Below, piece by piece: positions 50,996 through 60,073 of a stretch of DNA of 64,000 bases. The notes under the pieces are model-generated. The model saw only the letters and a program-made list of their open reading frames with translations, had not been told where the DNA came from and did no database searches. The stretch comes from Butyricicoccus intestinisimiae. GTDB lineage: Bacteria; Bacillota; Clostridia; Oscillospirales; Butyricicoccaceae. The stretch's first letter is position 1, and the number at the start of each line of letters is the position of its first letter. Made by a program: the position numbers and the translations under genes. The stretch is from assembly GCF_018918345.1 (NCBI RefSeq), contig NZ_JAHLQI010000004.1, positions 186,001 to 250,000 on the forward strand. Reading direction: 5' to 3'.

Positions 50996-51037
50996 AACAT
51001 AAATACGATAGTAAAGAGCAGAAAGAAGGAATTTATT

Positions 51038-52483
51038 ATGATGACCAAAGAACAGTACATCGAATCTCTGCGCAAGCTGCACCTGAAGCTGTATCGCTTC
51101 GGCAAGCGAGTAGAAAACGTGGTAGACGATCCGATCGTTCGTCCGTCCCTGAATTCGTTTGCAACAACTTATGAGCTGGCAGAGGATCCGCAGTACGAAG
51201 ATCTGATGACAGCAACTTCTAATCTGACAGGCAAGAAGGTAAACCGCTTTACCCATCTGCATCAGTCCACTGATGATCTGATTAAGAAGGTAAAGATGCA
51301 GCGTCTGCTTGGTCAGAAGACCGCAGCTTGTTTCCAGCGCTGTGTAGGTATGGATGCAGCAAACGCTGTTTACTCCACTACATATGAGACCGATGAGGCA
51401 TGTGGCACCAAGTATCACGAAAACTTTAAGAAGTTCTGGACGATGGTTCAGGATGAAGATTTGGCAGTAGACGGCGCAATGACCGACGTTAAGGGTGACC
51501 GCGGACTGTCTCCGTCCAAGCAGGCTGATCCGGATCTGTTCCTGCATGTTGTAGAGCGCACGCCGGACGGCGTATATGTAACCGGCGCTAAGGCACATCA
51601 GACCGGTTACCTGAACAGCCATTATGTTCTGGTTATGCCGACCATTTCGATGCGCGAGGGTGATGAGGATTACGCTGTTTCGTTTGCCTGCCCGACAGAT
51701 GCAGAAGGCATCACACTGATTCTGGGTCGTCAGTCCTGCGATACCCGCAAGACCGAGGAGTACAACGACATTGATGTCGGCAACAAGCAGTACGGCGGAC
51801 ACGAAGTTTTGGTTATCTTTGACCGCGTATTTATTCCGAATGATATGATCTTCCTGAATGGCGAGACCGCATTTGCCGGCATGATGGTAGAGCGCTTTGC
51901 CGGTTATCATCGTCAGTCTTACGGTGGCTGCAAGGTTGGTGTAGGCGACGTTTTGATTGGCGCTACGCAGCTGGCGGTTGAGATGGCAGGCTGTGCAAAG
52001 GCTTCTCACGTTAAGGATAAAATCATCGAGATGACGCACCTGAATGAGACCCTGTATGCCTGCGGCATTGCATGTTCCTCTCAGGGCGCACCGACCAAGT
52101 CCGGCAACTATCTGATTGATCTGCTGCTGGCGAACGTCTGCAAGCAGAACGTCACCCGTTTCCCGTATGATATTGCGCGTCTGGCACAGGATCTGGCAGG
52201 CGGCCTGATGGTAACCCAGCCGTCCGAGGCAGATTATCGCAATCCGGAGACCCATGATTACATCGAGAAGTATCTGAAGGGCGTTGCTTCTGTTCCGACG
52301 GAAGATCGTATGCGTGTACTGCGCCTGATTGAAAACATGACGATGGGTACCGCAGCTGTCGGTTATCTGCCGGAGTCCATGCATGGCGCAGGTTCTCCGC
52401 AGGCTCAGCGCATCATGATTGCTCGTCAGGGTAACATTGAGATGAAGAAGAAGCTGGCAAAGGCGATCGCCCGCATCGACTAA
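51038..52483 (+). CDS. abfD: 4-hydroxybutyryl-CoA dehydratase/vinylacetyl-CoA isomerase
   Basis: FAD and [4Fe-4S] enzyme converting 4-hydroxybutyryl-CoA to crotonyl-CoA via a ketyl radical. 481 aa. The four cluster ligands known from Clostridium aminobutyricum (C99, C103, H292, C299) are present here as Cys98, Cys102, His291 and Cys298, in CFQRCVG and YHRQSYGGCK. Product feeds butyrate synthesis. Codon use is highly biased, indicating strong expression. Confidence 0.95.
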   Translation: MMTKEQYIESLRKLHLKLYRFGKRVENVVDDPIVRPSLNSFATTYELAEDPQYEDLMTATSNLTGKKVNRFTHLHQSTDDLIKKVKMQRLLGQKTAACFQRCVGMDAANAVYSTTYETDEACGTKYHENFKKFWTMVQDEDLAVDGAMTDVKGDRGLSPSKQADPDLFLHVVERTPDGVYVTGAKAHQTGYLNSHYVLVMPTISMREGDEDYAVSFACPTDAEGITLILGRQSCDTRKTEEYNDIDVGNKQYGGHEVLVIFDRVFIPNDMIFLNGETAFAGMMVERFAGYHRQSYGGCKVGVGDVLIGATQLAVEMAGCAKASHVKDKIIEMTHLNETLYACGIACSSQGAPTKSGNYLIDLLLANVCKQNVTRFPYDIARLAQDLAGGLMVTQPSEADYRNPETHDYIEKYLKGVASVPTEDRMRVLRLIENMTMGTAAVGYLPESMHGAGSPQAQRIMIARQGNIEMKKKLAKAIARID

Positions 52484-52493
52484 GGAGAGTAGT

Positions 52494-53501
52494 ATGAAAA
52501 AGGTTCGCGTTGGTTTGGTCGGTCTTGGACCGCTGGGTAAGGTTCACGCAGAAAATTTGATGTACCGAATTCCGAATGCACAGCTGGCAGCTGTTTGCAC
52601 GCGCACCCAGTCCAAGCTGGATGAAGTGCAGCGCGATTGGGAAACACCGGAAACTTATACGGATTTTGCAGAAATGCTGGACAAAGCACAGTTGGATGCA
52701 GTGGCGATTATTTCGCCAACCAATGTACATTTGGAGCATGTTCGCATGGCAGTCGAGAAGGGTCTGCACATCTTTATTGAAAAGCCGACAGGAATGAATG
52801 CGGCGGAATGTGCAGAAATCGAACGCTTGGCAGCACAGAACGGGAAAATATTTGCAGTTGGATTTATGCGGCGATTTGATGCATCGTATGCCGATGCTAA
52901 ACGCCGAATTGAAGCAGGGGAGATTGGCGCACCGATCTTCTTCCGCGGCTACAGCTTAGACCCAATCTGGCAGGGTGAAGCGCAAGTGGCGCGGGCAGAG
53001 GCCAACGGCAAGTGGTTTGTCGATATGGGCGTGCATGACTATGATTTGGCACGCTGGCTGCTTGGCGCAGAACCCAAACAGGCATTTGCCTGCGGCGGCG
53101 CCTATGTATTTGATGGCTTTGCAAAAAATCATGATGTAGACAATGGATTTTCCCTCGTCAAGTTCGACAACAACGCGGCAGCCTTTTTCTACTGCGGACG
53201 CACGGCGCCGCATGGATCTCATGTAGAGAGCGAAATTATCGGCACAAAGGGTACCCTTCGCATCTGTGAATCGCCGCGCAGAGCGCGAGTGACACAGTTC
53301 ACTGGTCAGGGAGAAGTGCATGAATGCATCGATCATTATCTTGACCGCTGGGGCGAAGCGTACTATCAGGAATTGCAGCAGTTTGTCAATGAAGTACAGG
53401 CGGGAGAACAATCGCAGAGTGCTACAGCGGCAGACTGCACGGGTGCCGTCAAGCTGGCAGAGATGATTCTCGAAGCTTATGAGGAACAGTTGGACAAATA
53501 A
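52494..53501 (+). CDS. Gfo/Idh/MocA-family NAD(P)-dependent dehydrogenase
   Basis: 335 aa. N-terminal Rossmann fold with VGLVGLGPLGKVHAENL; catalytic Lys in FIEKPTGMN and the D-x-x-x-H pair in FVDMGVHDYDLARWL, typical of inositol or sugar dehydrogenases. Substrate not deducible. Lies 11 nt after abfD in the same operon, an unusual neighbour for a 4-hydroxybutyrate enzyme. Paralogous to the gene at 57000. Confidence 0.88.
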   Translation: MKKVRVGLVGLGPLGKVHAENLMYRIPNAQLAAVCTRTQSKLDEVQRDWETPETYTDFAEMLDKAQLDAVAIISPTNVHLEHVRMAVEKGLHIFIEKPTGMNAAECAEIERLAAQNGKIFAVGFMRRFDASYADAKRRIEAGEIGAPIFFRGYSLDPIWQGEAQVARAEANGKWFVDMGVHDYDLARWLLGAEPKQAFACGGAYVFDGFAKNHDVDNGFSLVKFDNNAAAFFYCGRTAPHGSHVESEIIGTKGTLRICESPRRARVTQFTGQGEVHECIDHYLDRWGEAYYQELQQFVNEVQAGEQSQSATAADCTGAVKLAEMILEAYEEQLDK

Positions 53502-53526
53502 TTCAAGACAAAGACAGGAGAACACT

Positions 53527-54378
53527 ATGAACAAGCAAAAATTGCATGATCTGCGTGTGTTTGCAGCGGAAATTCGTCTGGAGACACTGAAGATCATTGG
53601 TTCGCGCGGTTTTGGTCATGTCGGCGGCTCGATGTCCATGGCAGATGCCATGGCTGTACTGTACGGCGATGTCATGAACATTGACCCGAAGAACCCGCGC
53701 TGGGAAGATCGTGACTGGTTTGTATTGTCCAAGGGACATGGCGGCCCGGTTATGTACGCAACGCTCGGCCTCAAGGGATATTATCCGATGGAATCTGCGT
53801 ATACGCTGAATCAGCCGGGCACAGATTTTCCGTCCCACACCGACCGCCGCAAGACGGTTGGCGTAGATCTGACCACCGGTTCTCTTGGTCAGGGCATGAG
53901 TGAAGCTGTCGGCGCAGCGCTGGGCAGCAAGGTAAAGGGACGCACCAACCATGTATTCGTAGCAGTCGGCGACGGCGAGTGTGATGAAGGCGAAGTTTGG
54001 GAGGCAGCACAGTTTGCTGCGCACTACAAGCTCGACAATCTGGTGTGCCTCGTAGACAACAACAAGCGTCAGCTGGACGGTGCAGTAGCAGATGTCATGA
54101 GCCATGGCAAGGGCATCGGCGCAAAATTTGATGCATTTGGCTGGCATGTCATTGATGTGCAGGACGGCAACGATGTAGAACAGATTTCCGATGCCATTGC
54201 AGAAGCATATACGGTAAAGGGACAGCCGACCTGCTTGATTCTCAATACCGTCAAGGGCAAGGGAGCAACCTTTGCAGAGCCGTCCGGCGCACATTCTTCC
54301 CAGCCGACAAAGGAACAGTGGGATGAAGCAATCGCCGCATCGGAAGCACAGCTTGCTGCCATTCGGGCAGAACAGTAA
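53527..54378 (+). CDS. Transketolase, N-terminal (TPP-binding) subunit
   Basis: 283 aa. First half of a split transketolase: SRGFGHVGGSMSMADA, KGHGGPVMYATLGLKG, GSLGQGMSEAVGAALG, then the TPP motif GDGECDEGEVWEAAQF to NNKRQLDG. The matching C-terminal half follows 15 nt on. ATG 53527 with AGGAG upstream is used instead of a longer start. Split transketolases are common in sugar-catabolism operons. Confidence 0.93.
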   Translation: MNKQKLHDLRVFAAEIRLETLKIIGSRGFGHVGGSMSMADAMAVLYGDVMNIDPKNPRWEDRDWFVLSKGHGGPVMYATLGLKGYYPMESAYTLNQPGTDFPSHTDRRKTVGVDLTTGSLGQGMSEAVGAALGSKVKGRTNHVFVAVGDGECDEGEVWEAAQFAAHYKLDNLVCLVDNNKRQLDGAVADVMSHGKGIGAKFDAFGWHVIDVQDGNDVEQISDAIAEAYTVKGQPTCLILNTVKGKGATFAEPSGAHSSQPTKEQWDEAIAASEAQLAAIRAEQ

Positions 54379-54392
54379 GGAGGAACGAACCA

Positions 54393-55364
54393 ATGAGCTA
54401 TACTTTGATTGGAAAGCATGAAAAGGACAGCCGCGCAAACCGCGATGGTTATGTTTCTGCTATGCTGGAAATGATGGAAACAAATAAAGATCTCATCCAT
54501 ATTGACTGCGACTTGATGGGCTGCATCAATACCGGAAAGCTGCTGAAAGCCTTTCCGGGACAGACGTTTAATGCTGGCATTGCCGAGCAGAATGCCATGG
54601 GCGTAGCTGCTGGCATGGCTGCTACTGGTCTGGATGTATTTATTCACTCGTTCGGCTGCTTTGCTGCACGCCGCATGTTTGATCAGGCATTTTTGGCCGC
54701 TGGATATTCCAAGCTGCCGGTACATGTTATCGGTTCTGACCCTGGCGTGTGTGCCGCATTCAACGGCGCAACGCATATGCCGTTTGAGGACTGTGCGCTG
54801 TACATGTCTGTGCCGGAATCCGTTGTCATTGATTCCTGCGACTATGCGCAGACCTATGCGCTGACCAAGAAGCTGGCAAAGGTTCCGGGTCTGAGCTATA
54901 TGCGTTTGATTCGCAAGGGCTTTACCACAGTGTATGCAGACGGCTCGGATTTTGAAATTGGCAAGGGTGTCACCTTGAGAGATGGTACCGATGTTACCAT
55001 TATTGCATCGGGCATTCTGGTTGATGAGGCACTCAAGGCGGAAGAGCAGCTCGCTGCAAAGGGTGTTTCCGCTCGTGTCATTGATATGCACACGTGGAAG
55101 CCGCTGGATGCAGAACTTATCCTCAAGGCTGCAAAGGAAACCGGTGCGATTGTAACGGCTGAAAATCATCAGGTTTCCTGCGGTCTGGGTTCTGCTGTGT
55201 CCAATGTACTGACTGATCAGTGCTTGGTTCCGCTGGAACGAATCGGCATTCAGGAGCAGTTTGGTCAGGTAGGCCCGCAGGATTACCTGATGGAGCAGTA
55301 TCATCTGCTGGCAGCTGACATCGTTGCAGCAGCAGAAAAGGCAATCGCACGCAAGGAGAAGTAA
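54393..55364 (+). CDS. Transketolase, C-terminal (pyrimidine-binding) subunit
   Basis: 323 aa. Contains FNAGIAEQNAMGVAAGMA with the Glu that activates TPP, HSFGCFAARRMFDQ, and the C-terminal domain IDMHTWKPLDAELI. Forms the active enzyme with the preceding subunit. Ends the operon at a strong hairpin. The pair transfers two-carbon units between sugar phosphates, or may act as a DXS-like synthase. Confidence 0.93.
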   Translation: MSYTLIGKHEKDSRANRDGYVSAMLEMMETNKDLIHIDCDLMGCINTGKLLKAFPGQTFNAGIAEQNAMGVAAGMAATGLDVFIHSFGCFAARRMFDQAFLAAGYSKLPVHVIGSDPGVCAAFNGATHMPFEDCALYMSVPESVVIDSCDYAQTYALTKKLAKVPGLSYMRLIRKGFTTVYADGSDFEIGKGVTLRDGTDVTIIASGILVDEALKAEEQLAAKGVSARVIDMHTWKPLDAELILKAAKETGAIVTAENHQVSCGLGSAVSNVLTDQCLVPLERIGIQEQFGQVGPQDYLMEQYHLLAADIVAAAEKAIARKEK

Positions 55365-55422
55365 AACCATTCTTTAATCAAGCGTCTCTCTGAATATTTC
55401 CTATACATTCTGAATTGGTTTA

Positions 55423-55460
55423 CAGGCAGCGTCCGCATGGACGCTGCCTGTATGCTTTTT
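55423..55460 (+). terminator. Terminator of the abfD-transketolase operon
   Basis: CAGGCAGCGTCC (55423-55434) and GGACGCTGCCTG (55439-55450), then TATGCTTTTT. Confidence 0.8.
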
Positions 55461-55473
55461 ATGTAAAACTGGA

Positions 55474-55515
55474 GCAAAACAAATCGCTGTCCTCTCTTTG
55501 GAGAAGGCAGCGATT
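55474..55515 (-). terminator. Probable terminator of the AraC gene
   Basis: AATCGCTG and CAGCGATT arms (55508-55515, 55482-55489 on the minus strand), followed by TTGTTTTGC. Confidence 0.5.
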
Positions 55516-55518
55516 GTA

Positions 55519-56382
55519 TTATTCCTGCATATTTTTGCGCGATTGCCGATATTTTCCGGGCGGCATACCGACGTATTTATTAAACATGGTGTTGAGATGG
55601 CAAATGCTGCTGAATCCCAAGTGATCCGCAATATCTCCGATGGAAACGGTGCTGTCGGCCAGAAGGTTCTGTGCTTCGCCGATGCGGCGTTTCATGACAT
55701 ACTGCATGGGCGGGACGCCAAATTCATTTTTAAACACATGCGATAGATAATACGGATTGATGTGCAGCGATTTGCTGACAACTGCGAGGGTAATCGGTTC
55801 GCGGTAATGTGCGTCGAGATACTGCTGTACGCGGTCTGCCGTGGCAGAGGAAGAAGAACGCGGGCGAATGACAGTGTGGCGGCTGCGGCTGAGAATCATT
55901 TCGTATGTGAGAAGCAGAAGGGATAAGGATAGACCGTTGCAGGTCTCGTGAAGATTTTTCGTGTCGTAGGACAGCAAATAAATCAAGTGAAACAGCTCGC
56001 CGATTTGCGGCGCCAGCATGCCGCAGGATATCACGGGAACGGTTTCTGCATCGCATAGCTGATTTTCAGAAAGCCCCAGAAAGCAAACGTTGGAAATAGC
56101 AATGCTGTAAGAACGGCTGCGGCGCGACTCGCTGGGATCCTCACCGTGCAGAACGCCGGCATTGCAGATGACAATATCGCCCTCCTTGACATCGTAAAAC
56201 TGGTTGTTGACCATGTAGCGCCCCTCTCCGTTGTACACATAATAGAGCTCGAGAAAGTCTTCATGTGTATGAGGGAGAACGGCGTGTTTGGCGCTGTGAT
56301 CTTCGGTAATTAAGTGGCTGCCGCAAAATTGCGGGATTTTATCACTGCGCAAATGGGTAGATAAAAAACGGTTGGAATTCAT
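55519..56382 (-). CDS. AraC-family transcriptional regulator
   Basis: 287 aa. N-terminal cupin-like sensor (HTHEDFLELYYVYNGEGRYM, GDIVICNAGVLHGEDPSE) and C-terminal double HTH with SISIGDI-type sequence and YFSRVFKKEFG-equivalent YYLSHVFKNEFGVPP and FSSICHLNTMFNKYVGMPPG. Sensor resembles sugar-responsive AraC proteins. It sits between the 4-hydroxybutyrate/transketolase operon and the iolG-type operon, and could control either or both. Confidence 0.92.
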   Translation of the reverse strand: MNSNRFLSTHLRSDKIPQFCGSHLITEDHSAKHAVLPHTHEDFLELYYVYNGEGRYMVNNQFYDVKEGDIVICNAGVLHGEDPSESRRSRSYSIAISNVCFLGLSENQLCDAETVPVISCGMLAPQIGELFHLIYLLSYDTKNLHETCNGLSLSLLLLTYEMILSRSRHTVIRPRSSSSATADRVQQYLDAHYREPITLAVVSKSLHINPYYLSHVFKNEFGVPPMQYVMKRRIGEAQNLLADSTVSIGDIADHLGFSSICHLNTMFNKYVGMPPGKYRQSRKNMQE

Positions 56383-56999
56383 CCTGCTGCTCCTTTCTTT
56401 CTGTTTTGCTTATTATAGCACGGTCTGTTTGATGGAACTTTCAACATCTTGCGAAAAGATGTTTTGATTTGCAGCCGAAAGACGCAAATAGGATGCAGCT
56501 TACTCGCCTGTTTTGCGGAGAATCAAAGAAAAATTCAACAAAACACAACAGACAGAAACAGAACAATCGCTGCCAAAAAAGAAAAATAGCGGATTCTTGT
56601 GGTAAAAATCAAAACCGGAAAGCTGAAATCAAATACACAGCGTGCTGTTTCGTTATAAAATTATCAAATAGTGAATTTTTGGCATGATTTTTTTGAAAAT
56701 AGCGGGATATTGCGCTGGAAAATTGCACAAAGAATTGGAATGCCGGATGGACAGCAAGGATGAAATAGCAAGAATCTGAAATAAAAACGAAAAAATTACG
56801 GAAAATCTCGGAAATCCGGCGGGTTTTCACACAATAATCCGATAACGATTTTTTGAAAAATTCCGTATAATAAAGGCATAGTAAAGAATATGGCACGTGA
56901 GAAAAATAAATTGTATTATGCAATATTTATTTGCGTGCAAAAACGAAAATGAGATGATCTGATACGATCATGAAGTCACAAGAGAAGGAGAGATTTCTT
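56383..56999. other. 617-bp A/T-rich intergenic region with regulatory signals
   Basis: No convincing gene. Minus-strand TATAAT at 56417-56412 is the likely araC -10. AACATCTT/AAGATGTT (56443-56450, 56456-56463) is an inverted repeat just upstream of it, a candidate AraC site. Plus-strand TATAAT at 56866-56871 may start the iolG-like operon, leaving a 130-nt leader. The stretch 56480-56800 shows nothing else I can interpret. Confidence 0.5.
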
Positions 57000-58016
57000 A
57001 TGAAAAAGGTACGCATTGGTTTGTTGGGCGCAGGACGCATCGGCAAGCTGCATGGTGAAAATTTGGCGCATTCCGTTCCGGAAGCAGAGCTGTATGCTGT
57101 AGCAGATCCGTTTATGAACGATGCAACCCGCGCATGGGCTGCAAATATGGGCATTGAAAAGTGTTACGATGATCCGGAAAAGATTTTCTCCGATCCGACC
57201 ATCGACGCAGTATTTATTTGCTCTTCCACCAGCACCCACGCAGAGTTTATTATCCGCGCTGCAAAGGCCGGCAAGCATGCATTCTGTGAGAAGCCGATTG
57301 ATACCAAGCTGGACAAGATTCAGGAAGCTCTGGACGCAGTCAAGGAAGCCGGCATCAAGCTGCAGGTAGGCTTTGTTCGCCGCTTCGATCACAACCACAA
57401 GATGGTTCGTGATACCGTTGCTTCTGGCAGACTGGGCAAGCCGAACATTGTCAAGGTAACTTCCCGTGACCCAGACCATCAGTCCATGGACTACATCAAG
57501 GTTTCTGGCGGCATCTTCATGGATATGACCATTCATGATTTCGATATGGTTCGTTATCTGGCAGGCAGCGAAGTAACCGAGGTTACCGCTTACGGCGCAG
57601 CGCTGTCCGGTGCAGGCTATGACCAGTATGACGATGTAGACACCGCAATCGTTATGATGAAGTTCGAGAATGGCGCACTGGGCGTCATCGACAACAGCCG
57701 TGCCGCTCATTACGGTTACGATCAGCGCACCGAAGTACATTGCGACAAGGGCTGCGTACAGGTATCCAACGACCTGAACGACACCGCTATGATTTCCAGC
57801 GCAGAAGGCGTAGAAGTTTCCAAGCCGACTTGGTTCTTCCTGGAGCGCTACAACAACGCATTTATCGCTGAGGCGAAGGCATTTACTGAGGCTGTTCTCA
57901 ATGATACAGAGACGCCGGTTAACGGTTTCGATGGCATCCAGCCGGTTAAGATTGCTATGGCTGCTGCTAAGTCTCTGAAGGAAGGTCGTCCGGTTAAGCT
58001 GGACGAGATTGGCTGA
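57000..58016 (+). CDS. Inositol 2-dehydrogenase-like oxidoreductase (IolG family)
   Basis: 338 aa. IGLLGAGRIGKLHGENLAHS (NAD-binding), CEKPIDTKLDKI (catalytic Lys), and MDMTIHDFDMVRYL with the Asp/His pair, all as in IolG. Oxidises myo-inositol or a related cyclitol/sugar; with the TIM-barrel isomerase at 60074 it suggests polyol catabolism. Start ATG 57000 follows AAGGAGAG. Highly biased codons. Confidence 0.9.
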   Translation: MKKVRIGLLGAGRIGKLHGENLAHSVPEAELYAVADPFMNDATRAWAANMGIEKCYDDPEKIFSDPTIDAVFICSSTSTHAEFIIRAAKAGKHAFCEKPIDTKLDKIQEALDAVKEAGIKLQVGFVRRFDHNHKMVRDTVASGRLGKPNIVKVTSRDPDHQSMDYIKVSGGIFMDMTIHDFDMVRYLAGSEVTEVTAYGAALSGAGYDQYDDVDTAIVMMKFENGALGVIDNSRAAHYGYDQRTEVHCDKGCVQVSNDLNDTAMISSAEGVEVSKPTWFFLERYNNAFIAEAKAFTEAVLNDTETPVNGFDGIQPVKIAMAAAKSLKEGRPVKLDEIG

Positions 58017-58027
58017 TAAGCAACTGA

Positions 58028-58055
58028 CCCGAATAGAGCATCAGCTCTATTCGGG
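58028..58055 (+). other. Intercistronic perfect stem-loop
   Basis: CCCGAATAGAGC (58028-58039), loop ATCA, GCTCTATTCGGG (58044-58055): 12-bp perfect stem, no T run. Likely stabilises the upstream mRNA or reduces read-through. Confidence 0.7.
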
Positions 58056-58078
58056 CCACTTCTAAAAGGAGAAGAAAT

Positions 58079-58678
58079 ATGAAAAAACAGGATATGGTGA
58101 TTACCATCAGCCGTGAATACGGCACCGGCGGCCATGATATTGGCAAGAGATTGGCCGCTCTGCTGGATGTGCCTTTTTATGACAGCGAAATCGTGAAGAT
58201 GACCGCACGGCAGCACAATTTGGATGAAGATCGTCTGAATGAAATGGAAAATCAGTCGAAAAATCCACTCCCGTTTGGTCTCGGAGGCTTTGGCGCCGTA
58301 GCGGATTCCGATGACCGCATGTTTATTTTACAATCTCAGACAATTTTAGAGCTTGCACAAAAGCCCTGTGTTATCGTTGGACGCTGTGCAGATTACGTTT
58401 TACAGGATAATCCCAATCGCTACAGTATTTTTCTGTATTCGAGCCTGAAGGCACGTATGGAAAATATCAAGAAGTTCCATCCGGAGCAGAATCCGGCAAC
58501 GGAAACCGTCAAGATGGATCGCCGCCGTGCGGCTTACTATAAATATCACACCGGTCAGGAATGGGGCAAACCTTCCAACTATCATCTGTGCATGGATACG
58601 AGCACATTAGGGCCGAAGACAGCACAGGTGCTGGCGGATGTGGTACGAGCTGTACAGCAGGAAAGAGAAAGGACTTAA
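58079..58678 (+). CDS. Cytidylate-kinase-like family protein
   Basis: 199 aa. ITISREYGTGGHDIGKRLAA is the family's P-loop-like N-terminus, followed by VPFYDSEIV and CVIVGRCADYVL. Many Firmicutes carry this AAK/Cmk-like protein in sugar operons; its substrate is not established and it is not the housekeeping Cmk. Ends 2 nt before the symporter start. Confidence 0.88.
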   Translation: MKKQDMVITISREYGTGGHDIGKRLAALLDVPFYDSEIVKMTARQHNLDEDRLNEMENQSKNPLPFGLGGFGAVADSDDRMFILQSQTILELAQKPCVIVGRCADYVLQDNPNRYSIFLYSSLKARMENIKKFHPEQNPATETVKMDRRRAAYYKYHTGQEWGKPSNYHLCMDTSTLGPKTAQVLADVVRAVQQERERT

Positions 58679-58679
58679 T

Positions 58680-60056
58680 ATGAATGAAACGAAAACAGGC
58701 GGATTGAACGTAGGTGTCCGCATTTCATATGGCTTGGGTGATACCGCCTGCAACATTGTATTTGGTATGATTAGTGCCCTGCTGACGCTGTTCTATACAG
58801 ACTATGCAGGCGTAGCCGTGGCAACCGTTGGTCTTGCCATGCTGGTTTCCCGTGTATTTGACGGCTTCTCGGATGTCATCATGGGCGTTCTAGTCAGCAA
58901 GACAAAGACAAAGTGGGGCAAGGCGCGTCCGTGGATTTTGTGGATGGCTATCCCGTATGCTGTGTGTGCGGTTTCGATGTTCTGTGTACCGCAGAGCAGC
59001 AACACGATTCAGTTCTGGTACATCTTTATCACCTACAACCTGTGCACCACCGTTTGCTACACAGCAATCAACGTTCCGTATGGTACGCTGTCTACCATGA
59101 TGACACGTTCCTCTCACGAGCGTGACTTGCTGTCCATCTTCCGCATGGCACTGTCTCCGGTCGGTAAGATTATCGCAGTTACATTTACCCTGCCGGTTGT
59201 AAAGATGATGGGCAATGACCAAGCAGCATGGATTAAGACCATGAGTATCTGGTGTGTCATCGCCGTGATTCTTCTGTTTATCTGCTTCTTCCAGTGCAAG
59301 GAAACCGTGAATCTGGAGCAGCAGGCAGCAAATACCAAAAAGGTTGGTGCCGGCCGCCAGATTAAAGCGCTGCTGAGCAATCCGTACTTCTGGGCAACCC
59401 TGATTCTCTGGACCGTTACCTGTGTACATACCACGATCATCGGCACCGATCTGCCGTATTACTGCAAATATGTACTGGGCAATGATAACATTTACAGCTT
59501 GATTTACACGGCAGAGATTGTATCTTTGATTGTCGGCGCCATTGCGTGCCCGATGCTGCTGAAGAAGTTCAACAAGCGCGACTTGTCGCTGTTTGGCTGT
59601 ATCGTAGTCGTTGTTGCACATGCACTGATTATGGTGAACCCGACCAATGTTGGCTGGCTGCTCGCTATGACAATTATCCGTTCTCTCGGTCAGGCTCCGC
59701 TTACTTCTGTTGTTTTCGGAATGATGGGAGATGTGGTAGAATATGGTCAGTGGAAGAGCCATCTGCGTCAGGAGAGCTTGGTGTTCGGCGCAGGCTCGAT
59801 GGGCTTCAAGATCGGCACCGGTATCACAAGTGCGGTAATGACGCTGATGCTGGAGGGCGCAGGCTTCCTCAGCTCGACAGCAGGCGGCGCTGTACAGCCG
59901 GATTCCGCAATCAGCATGATTACGACCATCTTCAAGTTTGGCCCGATTTTTGTTTGGATTGTTGCAATTATCGTTCTGGTATTCTATAAGCTGGATAAGA
60001 TTTATCCGAAGGTTATGAAGGATCTGGCAGAGCGTGAAGCACGCGGAGAAATGTAA
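58680..60056 (+). CDS. GPH-family sugar:cation symporter (MelB-like)
   Basis: 458 aa, about twelve membrane segments. Signature VRISYGLGDTACNIVFG, SRVFDGFSDVIMGVLVSKT and TKWGKARPWILW belong to the glycoside-pentoside-hexuronide family. Imports a sugar, glycoside or polyol with Na+ or H+. ATG 58680 is used; the earlier start overlaps the kinase gene. Between kinase and isomerase, so it supplies the substrate of this operon. Confidence 0.92.
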   Translation: MNETKTGGLNVGVRISYGLGDTACNIVFGMISALLTLFYTDYAGVAVATVGLAMLVSRVFDGFSDVIMGVLVSKTKTKWGKARPWILWMAIPYAVCAVSMFCVPQSSNTIQFWYIFITYNLCTTVCYTAINVPYGTLSTMMTRSSHERDLLSIFRMALSPVGKIIAVTFTLPVVKMMGNDQAAWIKTMSIWCVIAVILLFICFFQCKETVNLEQQAANTKKVGAGRQIKALLSNPYFWATLILWTVTCVHTTIIGTDLPYYCKYVLGNDNIYSLIYTAEIVSLIVGAIACPMLLKKFNKRDLSLFGCIVVVVAHALIMVNPTNVGWLLAMTIIRSLGQAPLTSVVFGMMGDVVEYGQWKSHLRQESLVFGAGSMGFKIGTGITSAVMTLMLEGAGFLSSTAGGAVQPDSAISMITTIFKFGPIFVWIVAIIVLVFYKLDKIYPKVMKDLAEREARGEM

Positions 60057-60073
60057 GAAAGGAACCTTCGTTT

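Noticed and set aside
50726-52384. 552-aa minus-strand ORF opposite abfD
   Set aside because: A shadow of the strongly codon-biased abfT/abfD genes; its sequence is low-complexity and matches no family.
51038-52483. abfD as a generic acyl-CoA dehydrogenase
   Set aside because: The Cys/His cluster ligands specific to 4-hydroxybutyryl-CoA dehydratase are all present.
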